From Gelidibacter gilvus (GTDB lineage Bacteria; Bacteroidota; Bacteroidia; Flavobacteriales; Flavobacteriaceae), in the NCBI RefSeq assembly GCF_004115975.1, contig NZ_SDDZ01000001.1, positions 1 to 64,000 of the forward strand: a DNA stretch of 64,000 bases, read 5' to 3'. A program made the position numbers and the translations under genes. The notes beneath the pieces were generated by a model. It did no database searches. It saw only the letters and a program-made list of their open reading frames with translations, and was not told the DNA's origin. This document shows positions 19,474-27,376 of the stretch, piece by piece (position 1 is the first letter of the stretch; each line of letters begins with the position of its first letter).

Positions 19474-19998
19474 ATGCTAAAAAAAGACTGCTTCTTCGTT
19501 GGGAAAATTGTAAAGAAATACAGTTTTAAAGGTGAATTATTGATAAAATTAGACACGGATGAACCCGAAATGTTCGAAGATATGGAATCCGTTTTCATAG
19601 ATCTACGCAATAATTTGGTCCCGTTTTTTATTGAATCGTCTCAATTGCATAAGTCAGAATTGTTGCGCATAAAATTTGAAGACGTAGACTCTGAGCAAGA
19701 TGCGGATGCCTTGTTAAAATCTGACCTCTATCTTCCTTTAGAATTTCTTCCCAAACTTGATGACGATAAATTCTATTTTCACGAGATCATCGGTTTTACG
19801 GTTGAAGATGTCAATTTTGGAATGGTCGGCATTGTCAAATCAATCAATGATTCCACAGCCCAAGCGCTTTTTGAGATTGATCGTGATGGGATTGAAATCC
19901 TGATTCCGATGAATGATGCGTTTATTAAGAAAGTCGACAAAAAGAAGAAATTGATTATTGTTGACACTCCGGAAGGATTGATTGATTTGTACCTGTAA
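19474..19998 (+). CDS. rimM: Ribosome maturation factor RimM
   Basis: 174 residues. The N-terminal RimM barrel (FFVGKIVKKYSFKGELLIKLDTD) is followed by a PRC-barrel (YFHEIIGFTVEDVNFGMVGIVKSI) ending EGLIDLYL. It binds S19 and helps 30S head maturation. It sits after rpsP as in many bacteria. A REP-like palindrome begins one base after its stop codon. Confidence 0.95.
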   Translation: MLKKDCFFVGKIVKKYSFKGELLIKLDTDEPEMFEDMESVFIDLRNNLVPFFIESSQLHKSELLRIKFEDVDSEQDADALLKSDLYLPLEFLPKLDDDKFYFHEIIGFTVEDVNFGMVGIVKSINDSTAQALFEIDRDGIEILIPMNDAFIKKVDKKKKLIIVDTPEGLIDLYL

Positions 19999-19999
19999 T

Positions 20000-20029
20000 C
20001 CCATCCTAAATCCTTCCCAAAGGGAAGGA
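20000..20029 (+). repeat. Single CCTAA-foot hairpin repeat (half element)
   Basis: Reads CCCATCCTAAAT then hairpin TCCTTCCC-AAA-GGGAAGGA. It belongs to the same family as the ends of the leuS insertion and the 11618-11785 pair. It directly adjoins the remnant of a four-helix-bundle gene. No matching inverted partner is visible on the other side. Confidence 0.65.
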
Positions 20030-20155
20030 CTTTCAGTACTATGGCTGAAACTTTTAAGAGATTTAAATGAATCGTTTGAATTGGAATTAACTCATCTTAT
20101 AAATGAGGCAGAAGAACTAAGGAAAATCCTATCTGCAATCATAAACAAAACCTAA
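20030..20155 (+). pseudogene. Remnant of a four-helix-bundle (23S rRNA IVP-like) protein gene
   Basis: In the frame starting at 20030, 41 codons end at TAA 20155. The sequence contains LWLKLLRDLNESFELELTHL and NEAEELRKILSAIINKT. This closely resembles the C-terminal helix pair of the small four-helix-bundle proteins common in Bacteroidota (ETxxWL...L..EAEEL.KIL.SIIK). No start codon or N-terminal helices remain; the hairpin repeat at 20000-20029 sits where the upstream part should be. I read it as a truncated cargo gene, by pattern only. Confidence 0.55.
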
Positions 20156-20205
20156 TTTATTGTTTTCACTTTGGAATTTGGAATTTTAAAAACTTGGTAC
20201 TTTAT

Positions 20206-20937
20206 ATGAAACCTTTTGAATTCAAACACTTCACAATTAACCAAGACCGTTGCGCCATGAAAATTGGCACGGATTCGGTATTGCTAGGTGCTTGGACCTC
20301 GATAGATTCAAATCCGTATTCTATTTTAGATATTGGCGCGGGCACTGGTGTTCTAGCTTTGATATTAGCACAACGCAGCGATGCCCAACTTATTGATGCC
20401 ATTGAAATTGATGATGCAGCCTATGAACAATGTGTAGAGAATTTCGAAAGTTCACCTTGGGGAGATCGTCTTTTCTGTTACCATGCTTCTTTAGAGGAAT
20501 TTGTTGAAGAGCTCTCTGATGATGAAGTAGAAACCGATGAGAAATATGACTTAATTATCTCAAATCCGCCATTTTATTTAAACACTTACAAAAGTGACAA
20601 TGAGCAACGGGATTTAGCCCGATTTATGGATGCGATGCCGTTTAGACAGCTTATTGAAGGTGTATCAAAATTACTATCTCCACAAGGAACATTTTCTGTG
20701 GTCATTCCTTTTTCGGAAGAAAAAGAGTTTATCGTGTTAGCTTCCAAAGAACATCTTTTTCCAAACCGAATTCTAAGAGTTAAAGGATCACCACCGTCAG
20801 AAATCAAGCGAAGTTTACTCCAATTCTCTTTTCAGGAAACTATAGTAAATCCAAAGGAACTTATTATCGAAACCTCAAGACATCAGTACACCGATGACTA
20901 TATTGCGCTGACCAAAGATTTCTATCTCAAAATGTAG
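20206..20937 (+). CDS. trmN6: tRNA1(Val) (adenine37-N6)-methyltransferase-like protein
   Basis: 243 residues from ATG 20206 (MKPFEFKHFTINQDRCAMKIGTD); the TTG at 20194 would add four residues. The SAM site is ILDIGAGTGVLAL, and the catalytic adenine-methyltransferase motif is NPPF (LIISNPPFYLN). It matches the YfiC/TrmN6 family, which methylates A37 of tRNA-Val. It lies between rimM and gcdH on the same strand, behind a short mobile-element scar. Confidence 0.9.
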   Translation: MKPFEFKHFTINQDRCAMKIGTDSVLLGAWTSIDSNPYSILDIGAGTGVLALILAQRSDAQLIDAIEIDDAAYEQCVENFESSPWGDRLFCYHASLEEFVEELSDDEVETDEKYDLIISNPPFYLNTYKSDNEQRDLARFMDAMPFRQLIEGVSKLLSPQGTFSVVIPFSEEKEFIVLASKEHLFPNRILRVKGSPPSEIKRSLLQFSFQETIVNPKELIIETSRHQYTDDYIALTKDFYLKM

Positions 20938-20944
20938 TTTAAAA

Positions 20945-20975
20945 TTGTTCCCTGATAACGTTTTCGTTACTTTTG
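20945..20975 (+). promoter_or_regulatory. Promoter of the glutaryl-CoA dehydrogenase gene
   Basis: TTG at 20945-20947, a 20-nt spacer, and TACTTTTG at 20968-20975, about 26 bases before the ATG at 21002. It fits the TTG/TAnnTTTG consensus. Confidence 0.6.
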
Positions 20976-21001
20976 TGTTTCAATAATTTAAATCCAAAAG
21001 A

Positions 21002-22180
21002 ATGAAGCCAGATTTGTTTCAAGCCCCTGATTATTATAATATTGATGAGTTATTAAATGACGAACATCGTTTGGTACGTGATGCCGCAAGAGAATGGGTA
21101 AAACGTGAAGTTTCTCCTATCATTGAAGACTATGCCCAAAGAGCTGAGTTTCCTAAACAGATCATCAACGGACTAGCCGAAATTGGTGCTTTTGGACCTT
21201 ACATTCCTGCCGAATATGGCGGTGCTGGTCTAGATCAGATTTCTTATGGTCTGATCATGCAAGAAATTGAACGTGGTGATTCTGGCGTGAGAAGTACAGC
21301 TTCTGTACAATCTTCATTAGTGATGTATCCTATATGGAAATACGGGAACGAAGAGCAACGTCAAAGATTTCTACCCAAACTTGCCAGTGGCGAATGGATG
21401 GGAAGTTTCGGACTTACGGAACCTGACCATGGTAGCGACCCGGCAGGTATGACCACAAATTTCAAGGATAAGGGTGATCATTATCTTTTAAATGGAGCCA
21501 AAATGTGGATTTCAAATGCACCTTTTTGTCAAGTAGCCGTAGTTTGGGCCAAAAACGAAGAAGGCCGCATCCACGGATTGATTGTAGAGCGCGGAATGGA
21601 AGGATTCTCTACCCCTGAAACACATAACAAATGGTCTTTGAGAGCTTCTGCTACCGGAGAACTTATTTTTGATAATGTTAAAGTTCCTAAAGAACACCTA
21701 TTGCCCAATAAATCTGGGTTAGGCGCGCCATTAGGCTGTTTGGATTCTGCGCGTTACGGCATTGCTTGGGGCGCTATTGGTGCTGCCATGGATTGTTATG
21801 ACACCGCCTTACGCTATAGCAAAGAGCGCATGCAGTTTGGAAAACCTATCGGACAATTCCAATTGCAGCAAAAGAAATTGGCTGAAATGATTACTGAAAT
21901 CACCAAGGCTCAACTATTAGCCTGGAGACTTGGGGTCATGAGAGAAAACGGAACGGCAACCTCAGCACAAATATCGATGGCAAAACGCAATAATGTGGAA
22001 ATGGCCATTACTATTGCTCGTGAAGCACGTCAAATTTTAGGAGGTATGGGAATAACTGGCGAATACAGCATCATGCGCCACTCAATGAACCTTGAAAGTG
22101 TCATCACTTATGAAGGTACCCACGACATCCACTTACTGATTACAGGATTGGACATCACAGGATTGAACGCCTTCAAATAA
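21002..22180 (+). CDS. gcdH: Glutaryl-CoA dehydrogenase (acyl-CoA dehydrogenase family)
   Basis: 392 residues, a complete acyl-CoA dehydrogenase fold. Features specific to glutaryl-CoA dehydrogenase are RSTASVQSSLVMYPI, SLRASATGEL and the C-terminal TYEGTHDIHLLITG holding the catalytic Glu. FAD contacts are in FGLTEPDHGSDP and QILGGMGITGEY. It converts glutaryl-CoA to crotonyl-CoA plus CO2 in lysine and tryptophan catabolism, passing electrons to ETF. A saccharopine dehydrogenase gene in this window (44430) supports a lysine degradation route. It has its own promoter and terminator. Confidence 0.92.
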   Translation: MKPDLFQAPDYYNIDELLNDEHRLVRDAAREWVKREVSPIIEDYAQRAEFPKQIINGLAEIGAFGPYIPAEYGGAGLDQISYGLIMQEIERGDSGVRSTASVQSSLVMYPIWKYGNEEQRQRFLPKLASGEWMGSFGLTEPDHGSDPAGMTTNFKDKGDHYLLNGAKMWISNAPFCQVAVVWAKNEEGRIHGLIVERGMEGFSTPETHNKWSLRASATGELIFDNVKVPKEHLLPNKSGLGAPLGCLDSARYGIAWGAIGAAMDCYDTALRYSKERMQFGKPIGQFQLQQKKLAEMITEITKAQLLAWRLGVMRENGTATSAQISMAKRNNVEMAITIAREARQILGGMGITGEYSIMRHSMNLESVITYEGTHDIHLLITGLDITGLNAFK

Positions 22181-22182
22181 AA

Positions 22183-22200
22183 TTCCTGCCTAGGCAGGAA
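22183..22200. repeat. Perfect palindrome TTCCTGCCTAGGCAGGAA
   Basis: An 18-bp perfect palindrome two bases past the gcdH stop. A near-identical sequence, ATTCCTGCCTACGCAGGAAT, lies at 63214-63233, so this is an interspersed repeat rather than a gene-specific site. Confidence 0.7.
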
Positions 22201-22254
22201 ACCTAGTTAACCTTGAGATTGGTTGATATTTTCGTTCAATCGATTTACAAAACA

Positions 22255-22287
22255 AAAAATGCTTCTTTTAACAGAAGCATTTTTTTG
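22255..22287 (+). terminator. Rho-independent terminator after gcdH
   Basis: AAAAATGCTTCT / AGAAGCATTTTTTT stem with a 6-nt loop and a T run. Confidence 0.85.
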
Positions 22288-22328
22288 TGTTTTTAAGTAA
22301 AAAAATAAAGAAAATTTTAAAGATTGCT

Positions 22329-22361
22329 AGACCTCACAGGTTTTAGATACCTGTGAGGTCT
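22329..22361. repeat. Interspersed palindrome AGACCTCACAGG / CCTGTGAGGTCT
   Basis: Perfect 12-bp arms with a 9-nt loop just past the 3' end of the ferredoxin gene. It shares its AGACCT...AGGTCT layout with the palindrome at 22718-22750. It has no strong T tract on either side and looks like a Bacteroidota intergenic palindrome. Confidence 0.65.
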
Positions 22362-22369
22362 CCCGTTAA

Positions 22370-22702
22370 TTAAGACTCGGGCGCCAATTCCACCTCCAAG
22401 CCTTCCAATTCAATGGTAATAGGAATCTGGCAACTCAATCGAGAGTTATCTTTCACATAAAAAGCTTCAGATAGCATGGCCTCTTCTTCGTCTTGCATTT
22501 CTGGAAGCTGAGTGCCATTTATGACATAACATTGACAAGAGGCACACATGGCCATTCCGCCACAGGTGCCAATGGTACCTTCTGGCGCAAGCTCATAGCT
22601 TCTAACCACTTCCATTAAGTTCATGGCCATATCTGTAGGTGCCATGACCTCATGAGTAACACCTTCTCTATCTGTTATTTTTATGGTGATATCTTGTTCC
22701 AT
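22370..22702 (-). CDS. 2Fe-2S ferredoxin (adrenodoxin type)
   Basis: 110 residues. The cluster ligands are Cys47, Cys53, Cys56 and Cys91 in the C-x5-C-x2-C...C arrangement (GTCGGMAMCASC, SCQIP) of vertebrate/ISC-type ferredoxins; an extra Cys58 follows. It is a small soluble electron carrier. It lies 59 bases downstream of the ferredoxin-NADP reductase on the same strand, its likely electron donor (inference from adjacency). Confidence 0.93.
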   Translation of the reverse strand: MEQDITIKITDREGVTHEVMAPTDMAMNLMEVVRSYELAPEGTIGTCGGMAMCASCQCYVINGTQLPEMQDEEEAMLSEAFYVKDNSRLSCQIPITIELEGLEVELAPES

Positions 22703-22717
22703 TTATTATTCTTATTC

Positions 22718-22750
22718 AAACCTGTCAGGTTTTGAAAACCTGACAGGTCT
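22718..22750. repeat. Interspersed palindrome ACCTGTCAGGTTTT / AAAACCTGACAGGT
   Basis: Perfect 14-bp arms separated by one base, occupying most of the 59-base gap between ferredoxin and its reductase. The GACCTGTCAGGTTTT type is seen in many flavobacterial spacers (from memory). It could attenuate or stabilise the reductase-ferredoxin transcript. Confidence 0.7.
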
Positions 22751-22761
22751 AATACAATTTA

Positions 22762-23823
22762 TTAATCTATCGCTTTTACCACTTGTTTTGGAGCTTCCTT
22801 ACGCGTACCATCAAAACCATCCACACCACTAACCGTTGTATATTTTAAAACATAACGCTTTCCAGGATTTATGATTTGATATGCAGCTTGGCACATCAAG
22901 GTTGCTTCATGGAAGCCACACAGGATAAGTTTCAATTTACCCGGATAGGTATTCACATCACCTATGGCAAAAATGCCAGGGATATTGGTTTGATAGTCCA
23001 AAGCATTGTTGACCACTATCGCGTTTTTCTCGATTTCAAGTCCCCATTTGGCAATAGGTCCAAGTTTAGGAGATAATCCAAACAATGGAATAAAATGATC
23101 GCACTCAATCTCAAATTCCTTTTCGATATTTAGAGCCTGAGAAACCACTACCGCCTCAACTTTATGATCACCAACAATATTGATGACCTCAGCCGGTGTC
23201 ACCAGATTTATTTTTCCTGAATTCTTTAATTCTTGAACTTTATCCACAGAATCCAAAGCACCTCTAAATTCATTACGTCTATGAATCAAAGTAACCTCAG
23301 AAGCGATGTCGGAAAGAAAAATACTCCAATCTAAAGCAGAGTCTCCTCCACCTGAAATGACCACACGTTTATTTCTATAAATTTCCGGGTCTTTTATAAA
23401 GTACTCCACCCCTTTATCTTCAAAGTAGCTAATATTAGGAATCAAAGGTTTACGTGGTTCAAAACTACCTAAACCTCCAGCAATTGCAACTATTGGCGCT
23501 TGATGTTGGGTGCCTTTATTTGTGGTGACAATGAACGTGCCGTCCTCTTGTTTTTCAATGGTATCTGCCCGCTCGCCCAAAGTAAATCCAGGTTCGAACT
23601 GCTTACACTGCTCCAAGAGATTTTTGGTTAAATCGCCCGCTAATATCTCAGGAAAACCAGGGATATCATAGATGGGTTTTTTAGGATAAAGCTCTGTGCA
23701 TTGACCGCCAGGCTGTGGCAAGGCATCAATTAGGTGGCATTTCATTTTTAATAATCCGGCTTCGAACACAGCAAAAAGTCCTGTTGGTCCTGCGCCAATG
23801 ATAAGTATATCTGTTTTAATCAT
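22762..23823 (-). CDS. Ferredoxin-NADP(+) reductase, thioredoxin-reductase-like
   Basis: 353 residues. The FAD Rossmann motif is IIGAGPTGLFA (9-18), followed by PGGQCTELYPKKPIYDIPG typical of YumC-type reductases. The NADPH motif is VVISGGGDSALDW and the closing FAD motif is FAIGDVNTYPGKLKLI. The redox-active CxxC of true thioredoxin reductases is absent. It transfers electrons between NADPH and ferredoxin; the adjacent 2Fe-2S ferredoxin is the obvious partner. Confidence 0.93.
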   Translation of the reverse strand: MIKTDILIIGAGPTGLFAVFEAGLLKMKCHLIDALPQPGGQCTELYPKKPIYDIPGFPEILAGDLTKNLLEQCKQFEPGFTLGERADTIEKQEDGTFIVTTNKGTQHQAPIVAIAGGLGSFEPRKPLIPNISYFEDKGVEYFIKDPEIYRNKRVVISGGGDSALDWSIFLSDIASEVTLIHRRNEFRGALDSVDKVQELKNSGKINLVTPAEVINIVGDHKVEAVVVSQALNIEKEFEIECDHFIPLFGLSPKLGPIAKWGLEIEKNAIVVNNALDYQTNIPGIFAIGDVNTYPGKLKLILCGFHEATLMCQAAYQIINPGKRYVLKYTTVSGVDGFDGTRKEAPKQVVKAID

Positions 23824-23837
23824 ATAATGGCCACGAT

Positions 23838-23853
23838 CCTGTCTTACGACAGG
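23838..23853. repeat. Short hairpin CCTGTC-TTAC-GACAGG
   Basis: Perfect 6-bp arms with a TTAC loop 15 bases upstream of the reductase start. Similar CCTG..CAGG palindromes occur at 22183 and 63214. It may affect the 5' leader. Confidence 0.4.
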
Positions 23854-24033
23854 CTGAAGTGGTATTTCCTTTAATTCAACTTTATTTTATAACGCAAAAA
23901 TCCAAATAATAAAACTTAAATTTTATGACATTTGTCATTTGCGCGAAGAATGCGGTTCTGGCGTTCGGAGATTTCATCGCTAAGATATCTGCATAGAACC
24001 CTATGTATAGCATTCCGATTCCTAACCAATTCT

Positions 24034-24285
24034 CTACTTTATTTCTCCCTCTACATTGATGACATGCTCAATTTGAGGTGCATATTTCTTAATGGTCATT
24101 TCAACACCTGACTTTAAGGTCATTTGATTGACTGAACATCCTACACAAGCACCTTCAAGCTGTACTCTTACCAAATTGTCATTTTCTATGGACAATAAAG
24201 CAATATCTCCACCATCACTTTGTAGAAATGGACGGATTTCATCAAGTGCTTTCTCAACATTTAATCTAAGTTCTTCAGTTGTCAT
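24034..24285 (-). CDS. nfuA: NifU-like Fe-S scaffold/carrier protein
   Basis: 83 residues consisting only of the Nfu domain, with the paired cysteines CVGC (Cys47, Cys50) that hold a bridging 4Fe-4S cluster between subunits. It lies 47 bases downstream of mrp on the same strand. Both handle Fe-S cluster transfer to apoproteins, so they are probably co-transcribed. Confidence 0.92.
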   Translation of the reverse strand: MTTEELRLNVEKALDEIRPFLQSDGGDIALLSIENDNLVRVQLEGACVGCSVNQMTLKSGVEMTIKKYAPQIEHVINVEGEIK

Positions 24286-24332
24286 ATTACTTATTTAAGG
24301 GTGTTTTCAATTCCATTTAAAGGCATTGTTAT

Positions 24333-25469
24333 TTATTTTTTAACTGCTGAACATCCAGCCATCGTTGTAATTTTGATAGCTTCTGTAGGCGGTAAATCGT
24401 CATTACGTCTTACCACTTCTTCCACAACGTTCTGGGTGAGTTTTTCGAAGGCTTTTTCTAAAGGCGTGGCGGTTTGCAAAGCTGCAGGACGTCCCACATC
24501 TCCGGCTTCACGGATGCTTTGTATCAATGGAATTTCGCCTAAAAATGGAACATCTAAATCTTGAGCCAAGTGTCTAGCCCCTTCTTTTCCGAAAATATAG
24601 TACTTGTTTTCCGGCAATTCAGCAGGTGTAAAATAGGCCATATTTTCAATAATTCCTAACACCGGTACGTTTATGCTTTCTTGTTGAAACATGGAAACAC
24701 CTTTCTTGGCATCAGCTAAAGCTACGTTTTGTGGCGTACTTACAATAACAGCACCTGTGATAGGTAAAGATTGCATGATACTTAAATGGATATCTCCAGT
24801 TCCTGGAGGCAAATCGATGAGCATGAAATCCAACTCACCCCAATGCGCATCAAAAATCATTTGATTTAATGCCTTTGCTGCCATTGGACCACGCCATACC
24901 ACAGCTTGATTTGGTTGGGTGAAAAATCCGATGGACAATATCTTAACGCCATAACTCTCTATCGGTTTCATTTTGGATTTACCATCGATGTTAACGGCTA
25001 TCGGCTTTTCTAACTCCACATCAAACATGATCGGAATAGATGGCCCATAAATATCAGCATCTAGAATACCCACTTTAAAACCCATTTTAGCTAAAGTAAC
25101 CGCTAGGTTTGCTGTAACTGTAGATTTACCTACTCCTCCTTTACCCGAAGCGACTGCTATAATATTCTGAATCCCAGGAATGGCTTTCCCTTTAATGGTA
25201 TTTGCCGACGCTTTTGGCGGTGCATCCACTTTTATATTAACGGTGATTTTTGCTTTTTCGTAAACCTGATCATGAATGGCTTTCATAATTTCTACTTCAG
25301 TCTTCTTTTTCGCCTGAAGCGTCGGATTAGAAATGGTGATATCTACGATGACTTCGTCAGCAAAAGTAACGACGTTTTTCACTGCACCACTTTCCACCAT
25401 GTTTTTACCTTCACCAGGAACAGTAATACTCTCGAGCGCTTTAAGGATGTCTTGTTTATGTAATTTCAT
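24333..25469 (-). CDS. mrp: Mrp/NBP35-type Fe-S carrier P-loop ATPase
   Basis: 378 residues. Residues 1-80 form a MIP18/DUF59-type domain. The deviant Walker A is ASGKGGVGKST (about 108-117). DLPPGTGDIHLS and STPQNVALADAKKG are diagnostic of Mrp. The CxxC that many Mrp proteins use to bridge a cluster is absent (MAYFTPAELPENKYYIF instead), which I believe is usual in Bacteroidota. It probably delivers clusters together with the adjacent Nfu. A TATATTTG box on the minus strand at 25563-25570 may be its -7 element. Confidence 0.93.
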   Translation of the reverse strand: MKLHKQDILKALESITVPGEGKNMVESGAVKNVVTFADEVIVDITISNPTLQAKKKTEVEIMKAIHDQVYEKAKITVNIKVDAPPKASANTIKGKAIPGIQNIIAVASGKGGVGKSTVTANLAVTLAKMGFKVGILDADIYGPSIPIMFDVELEKPIAVNIDGKSKMKPIESYGVKILSIGFFTQPNQAVVWRGPMAAKALNQMIFDAHWGELDFMLIDLPPGTGDIHLSIMQSLPITGAVIVSTPQNVALADAKKGVSMFQQESINVPVLGIIENMAYFTPAELPENKYYIFGKEGARHLAQDLDVPFLGEIPLIQSIREAGDVGRPAALQTATPLEKAFEKLTQNVVEEVVRRNDDLPPTEAIKITTMAGCSAVKK

Positions 25470-25743
25470 TATATTGAGATGCTAAAAGAAAAAGAATAAA
25501 GACAATTACACGAGTTCATCTTTTATTCTTCACTTATTTTTATTAAGAATCATTCTAAAGTGCAAATATAATTAATATTGCTGGAAGAAGGAAGCTGGAA
25601 GCATGAAGATTTCAATGGCTGGATTGAAGTGGTCTATCACTAATTCTAATGTGATTATTTGTAAATTTTACATAAATTAGGAAATAATGAGATCAACTTC
25701 TTTCGTATAGTTTTCGATTGAATTTAACTTTGATGACAGAGAT

Positions 25744-26073
25744 CTAAAGCTCTTTAAGTGGATCCCAAAATATCTTATCAAAGTTCTGGACTTGATTATC
25801 CTTTACAAGAACGCCTTCACTTTCCAAGAGTTGCTGCATTAAGTTGGTGCCTTCAAAATGATGTTTGCCACTAAGCAATCCATTTCTATTGACCACACGA
25901 TGTGCGGGAACATCTTTACCCACCGATCCATTTAATGCATAACCTACCATTCTTGCACTTCGTGCTGCGCCCAAAAAATTTGCAATGGCGCCAAAGCTGG
26001 TCACGCGACCATAGGGAATTTGCTTTGCAACCTCGTATACCTTTTCAAAAAAATTAAGCGTTTCTGGTTTCAT
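25744..26073 (-). CDS. MGMT-family alkyltransferase-like (ATL) protein
   Basis: 109 residues, just the DNA-binding C-domain of O6-alkylguanine-DNA alkyltransferase. The active motif is PAHRVV (56-61), so the acceptor Cys of PCHRV is Ala57. It should not transfer alkyl groups but can bind and flag O6-alkylguanine for nucleotide excision repair, as described for ATL proteins. The tip YGRVTSFGAIA and RSARMVGYAL are conserved. Its ATG overlaps the stop of the LysE gene by four bases, so they are translationally coupled. Confidence 0.9.
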   Translation of the reverse strand: MKPETLNFFEKVYEVAKQIPYGRVTSFGAIANFLGAARSARMVGYALNGSVGKDVPAHRVVNRNGLLSGKHHFEGTNLMQQLLESEGVLVKDNQVQNFDKIFWDPLKEL

Positions 26074-26699
26074 AACGCTCTTACAATATTGAATAATGTG
26101 ACTATGGCAATTATCCCTGTTATAGTACCAATAGTATAATTCATGTTTTTTTGAGAGGTGAGATTTTTGTTCTTGATCTTATCAAAAAAGAAAATGTACA
26201 TATACAACATAACAAAAGTGCCCATTACCGCACCGCCAACATAGGAAATAATCATGGGTCTATTAAATTCCAGCCAGCCAAAGGAAGCCAACGTAACGGT
26301 CATATAAGCTTGATAAGGAATTGGAAACACATTGATGGCAGATAAGAACATGCCATGAAAGAAGCGACTGTGTTTACTTCTTGATTGTGGTTCCACTTCA
26401 GTTTTGGAAGTCGCTTTTGCGATAAGGAGATAATAAACAGTGATCAAAACAAATATAACGAAGGCCACACGTTGCAATACTTTAACCACATCAAGATGAT
26501 TAGATAAATATCGAGCAAACATGGCCGCAATATAAGTTTGTAAAAACACGACTACACAAACCCCAATCGAAAACATTATGCCTCTTACATGGCCTTCTTT
26601 AAGGCTTATTTTGGCAGCTGTCATATTCAATAATCCAGGAGGAATAACGCCAACAAGGGCGATAACCATTCCAAGTAAAAATATGACGGTAATGTTCAA
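26070..26699 (-). CDS. LysE-family transporter
   Basis: 209 residues with about six membrane segments and the family hallmark GVIPPGLLNMTAAKISLKEG near the N-terminus. The start is TTG at 26699; the next ATG would cut into the first membrane helix. It is a proton-coupled exporter of amino acids or similar metabolites; the substrate is not predictable. It begins two bases after the trmB stop and overlaps the ATL gene, forming a tight operon. Confidence 0.88.
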   Translation of the reverse strand: MNITVIFLLGMVIALVGVIPPGLLNMTAAKISLKEGHVRGIMFSIGVCVVVFLQTYIAAMFARYLSNHLDVVKVLQRVAFVIFVLITVYYLLIAKATSKTEVEPQSRSKHSRFFHGMFLSAINVFPIPYQAYMTVTLASFGWLEFNRPMIISYVGGAVMGTFVMLYMYIFFFDKIKNKNLTSQKNMNYTIGTITGIIAIVTLFNIVRAL

Positions 26700-26701
26700 G
26701 T

Positions 26702-27376
26702 TTATTTAATTTTAAATCTAATATAGGTAATTGCTTTGTTCTTTTCTAAATACTGACCTTCATAATACGTCTGAATTTCTGTGACTTCTGCAGGACTTCC
26801 TTCTTGTTTGTAAACGTTATGGTTGGCATAAAGCACGTCATGACCGGCTCCATGAAGCAAGCCTAAAGTGTATCCATGCATAAATTCACTATCCGTTTTT
26901 AGGTGAACAACTCCTTCTGGTTTCAGTATGGATTTATAGCGCTCCAAAAAGACAGCATTCGTCATTCGATGCTTGGTGCGTTTATATTTTATCTGAGGAT
27001 CAGGGAATGTGATCCAGATTTCATCAACTTCATTTTTCCCGAAAGCGTGGTCAATAAGCTCTATTTGTGTTCGTAAAAATGCCACATTTGGGACACCATC
27101 TTCTACGGCTGTTTTCGCACCTCTCCAAAATCGGGCGCCTTTAATATCAATGCCAATGAAATTTTTATTTGGATATCTTTCCGCCAACCCAAGGGTATAT
27201 TCTCCCTTTCCACAGCCCAATTCTAAAACCAAAGGATGATCATTTTTAAAGACCTCCGCATTCCAATGACCTTTCAAATCAAAATTGTCACTCACCAATT
27301 CTTCACGCGTTGGTTGATAAACGTTTGAAAAGGTTTCATTTTCCCTAAATCTTTTGAGTTTATTTTTACTTCCCAC
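26702..27376 (-). CDS. trmB: tRNA (guanine46-N7)-methyltransferase
   Basis: About 224 residues from a GTG at 27376, which gives the family N-terminus (M)GSKNKLKRFRENETF. A longer frame to a TTG at 27442 adds 22 Gly/Thr-rich residues not typical of the family. The SAM motif is LVLELGCGKGEYT, and the substrate motif is ITFPDPQIKYKRTKHRM. It makes m7G46 in the variable loop of tRNAs. It leads the trmB-lysE-ATL operon. Confidence 0.92.
   Translation of the reverse strand: MGSKNKLKRFRENETFSNVYQPTREELVSDNFDLKGHWNAEVFKNDHPLVLELGCGKGEYTLGLAERYPNKNFIGIDIKGARFWRGAKTAVEDGVPNVAFLRTQIELIDHAFGKNEVDEIWITFPDPQIKYKRTKHRMTNAVFLERYKSILKPEGVVHLKTDSEFMHGYTLGLLHGAGHDVLYANHNVYKQEGSPAEVTEIQTYYEGQYLEKNKAITYIRFKIK

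Noticed and set aside
25744-26073. Active O6-methylguanine methyltransferase (Ogt)
   Set aside because: The acceptor cysteine is replaced (PAHR instead of PCHR), so it is an alkyltransferase-like protein.
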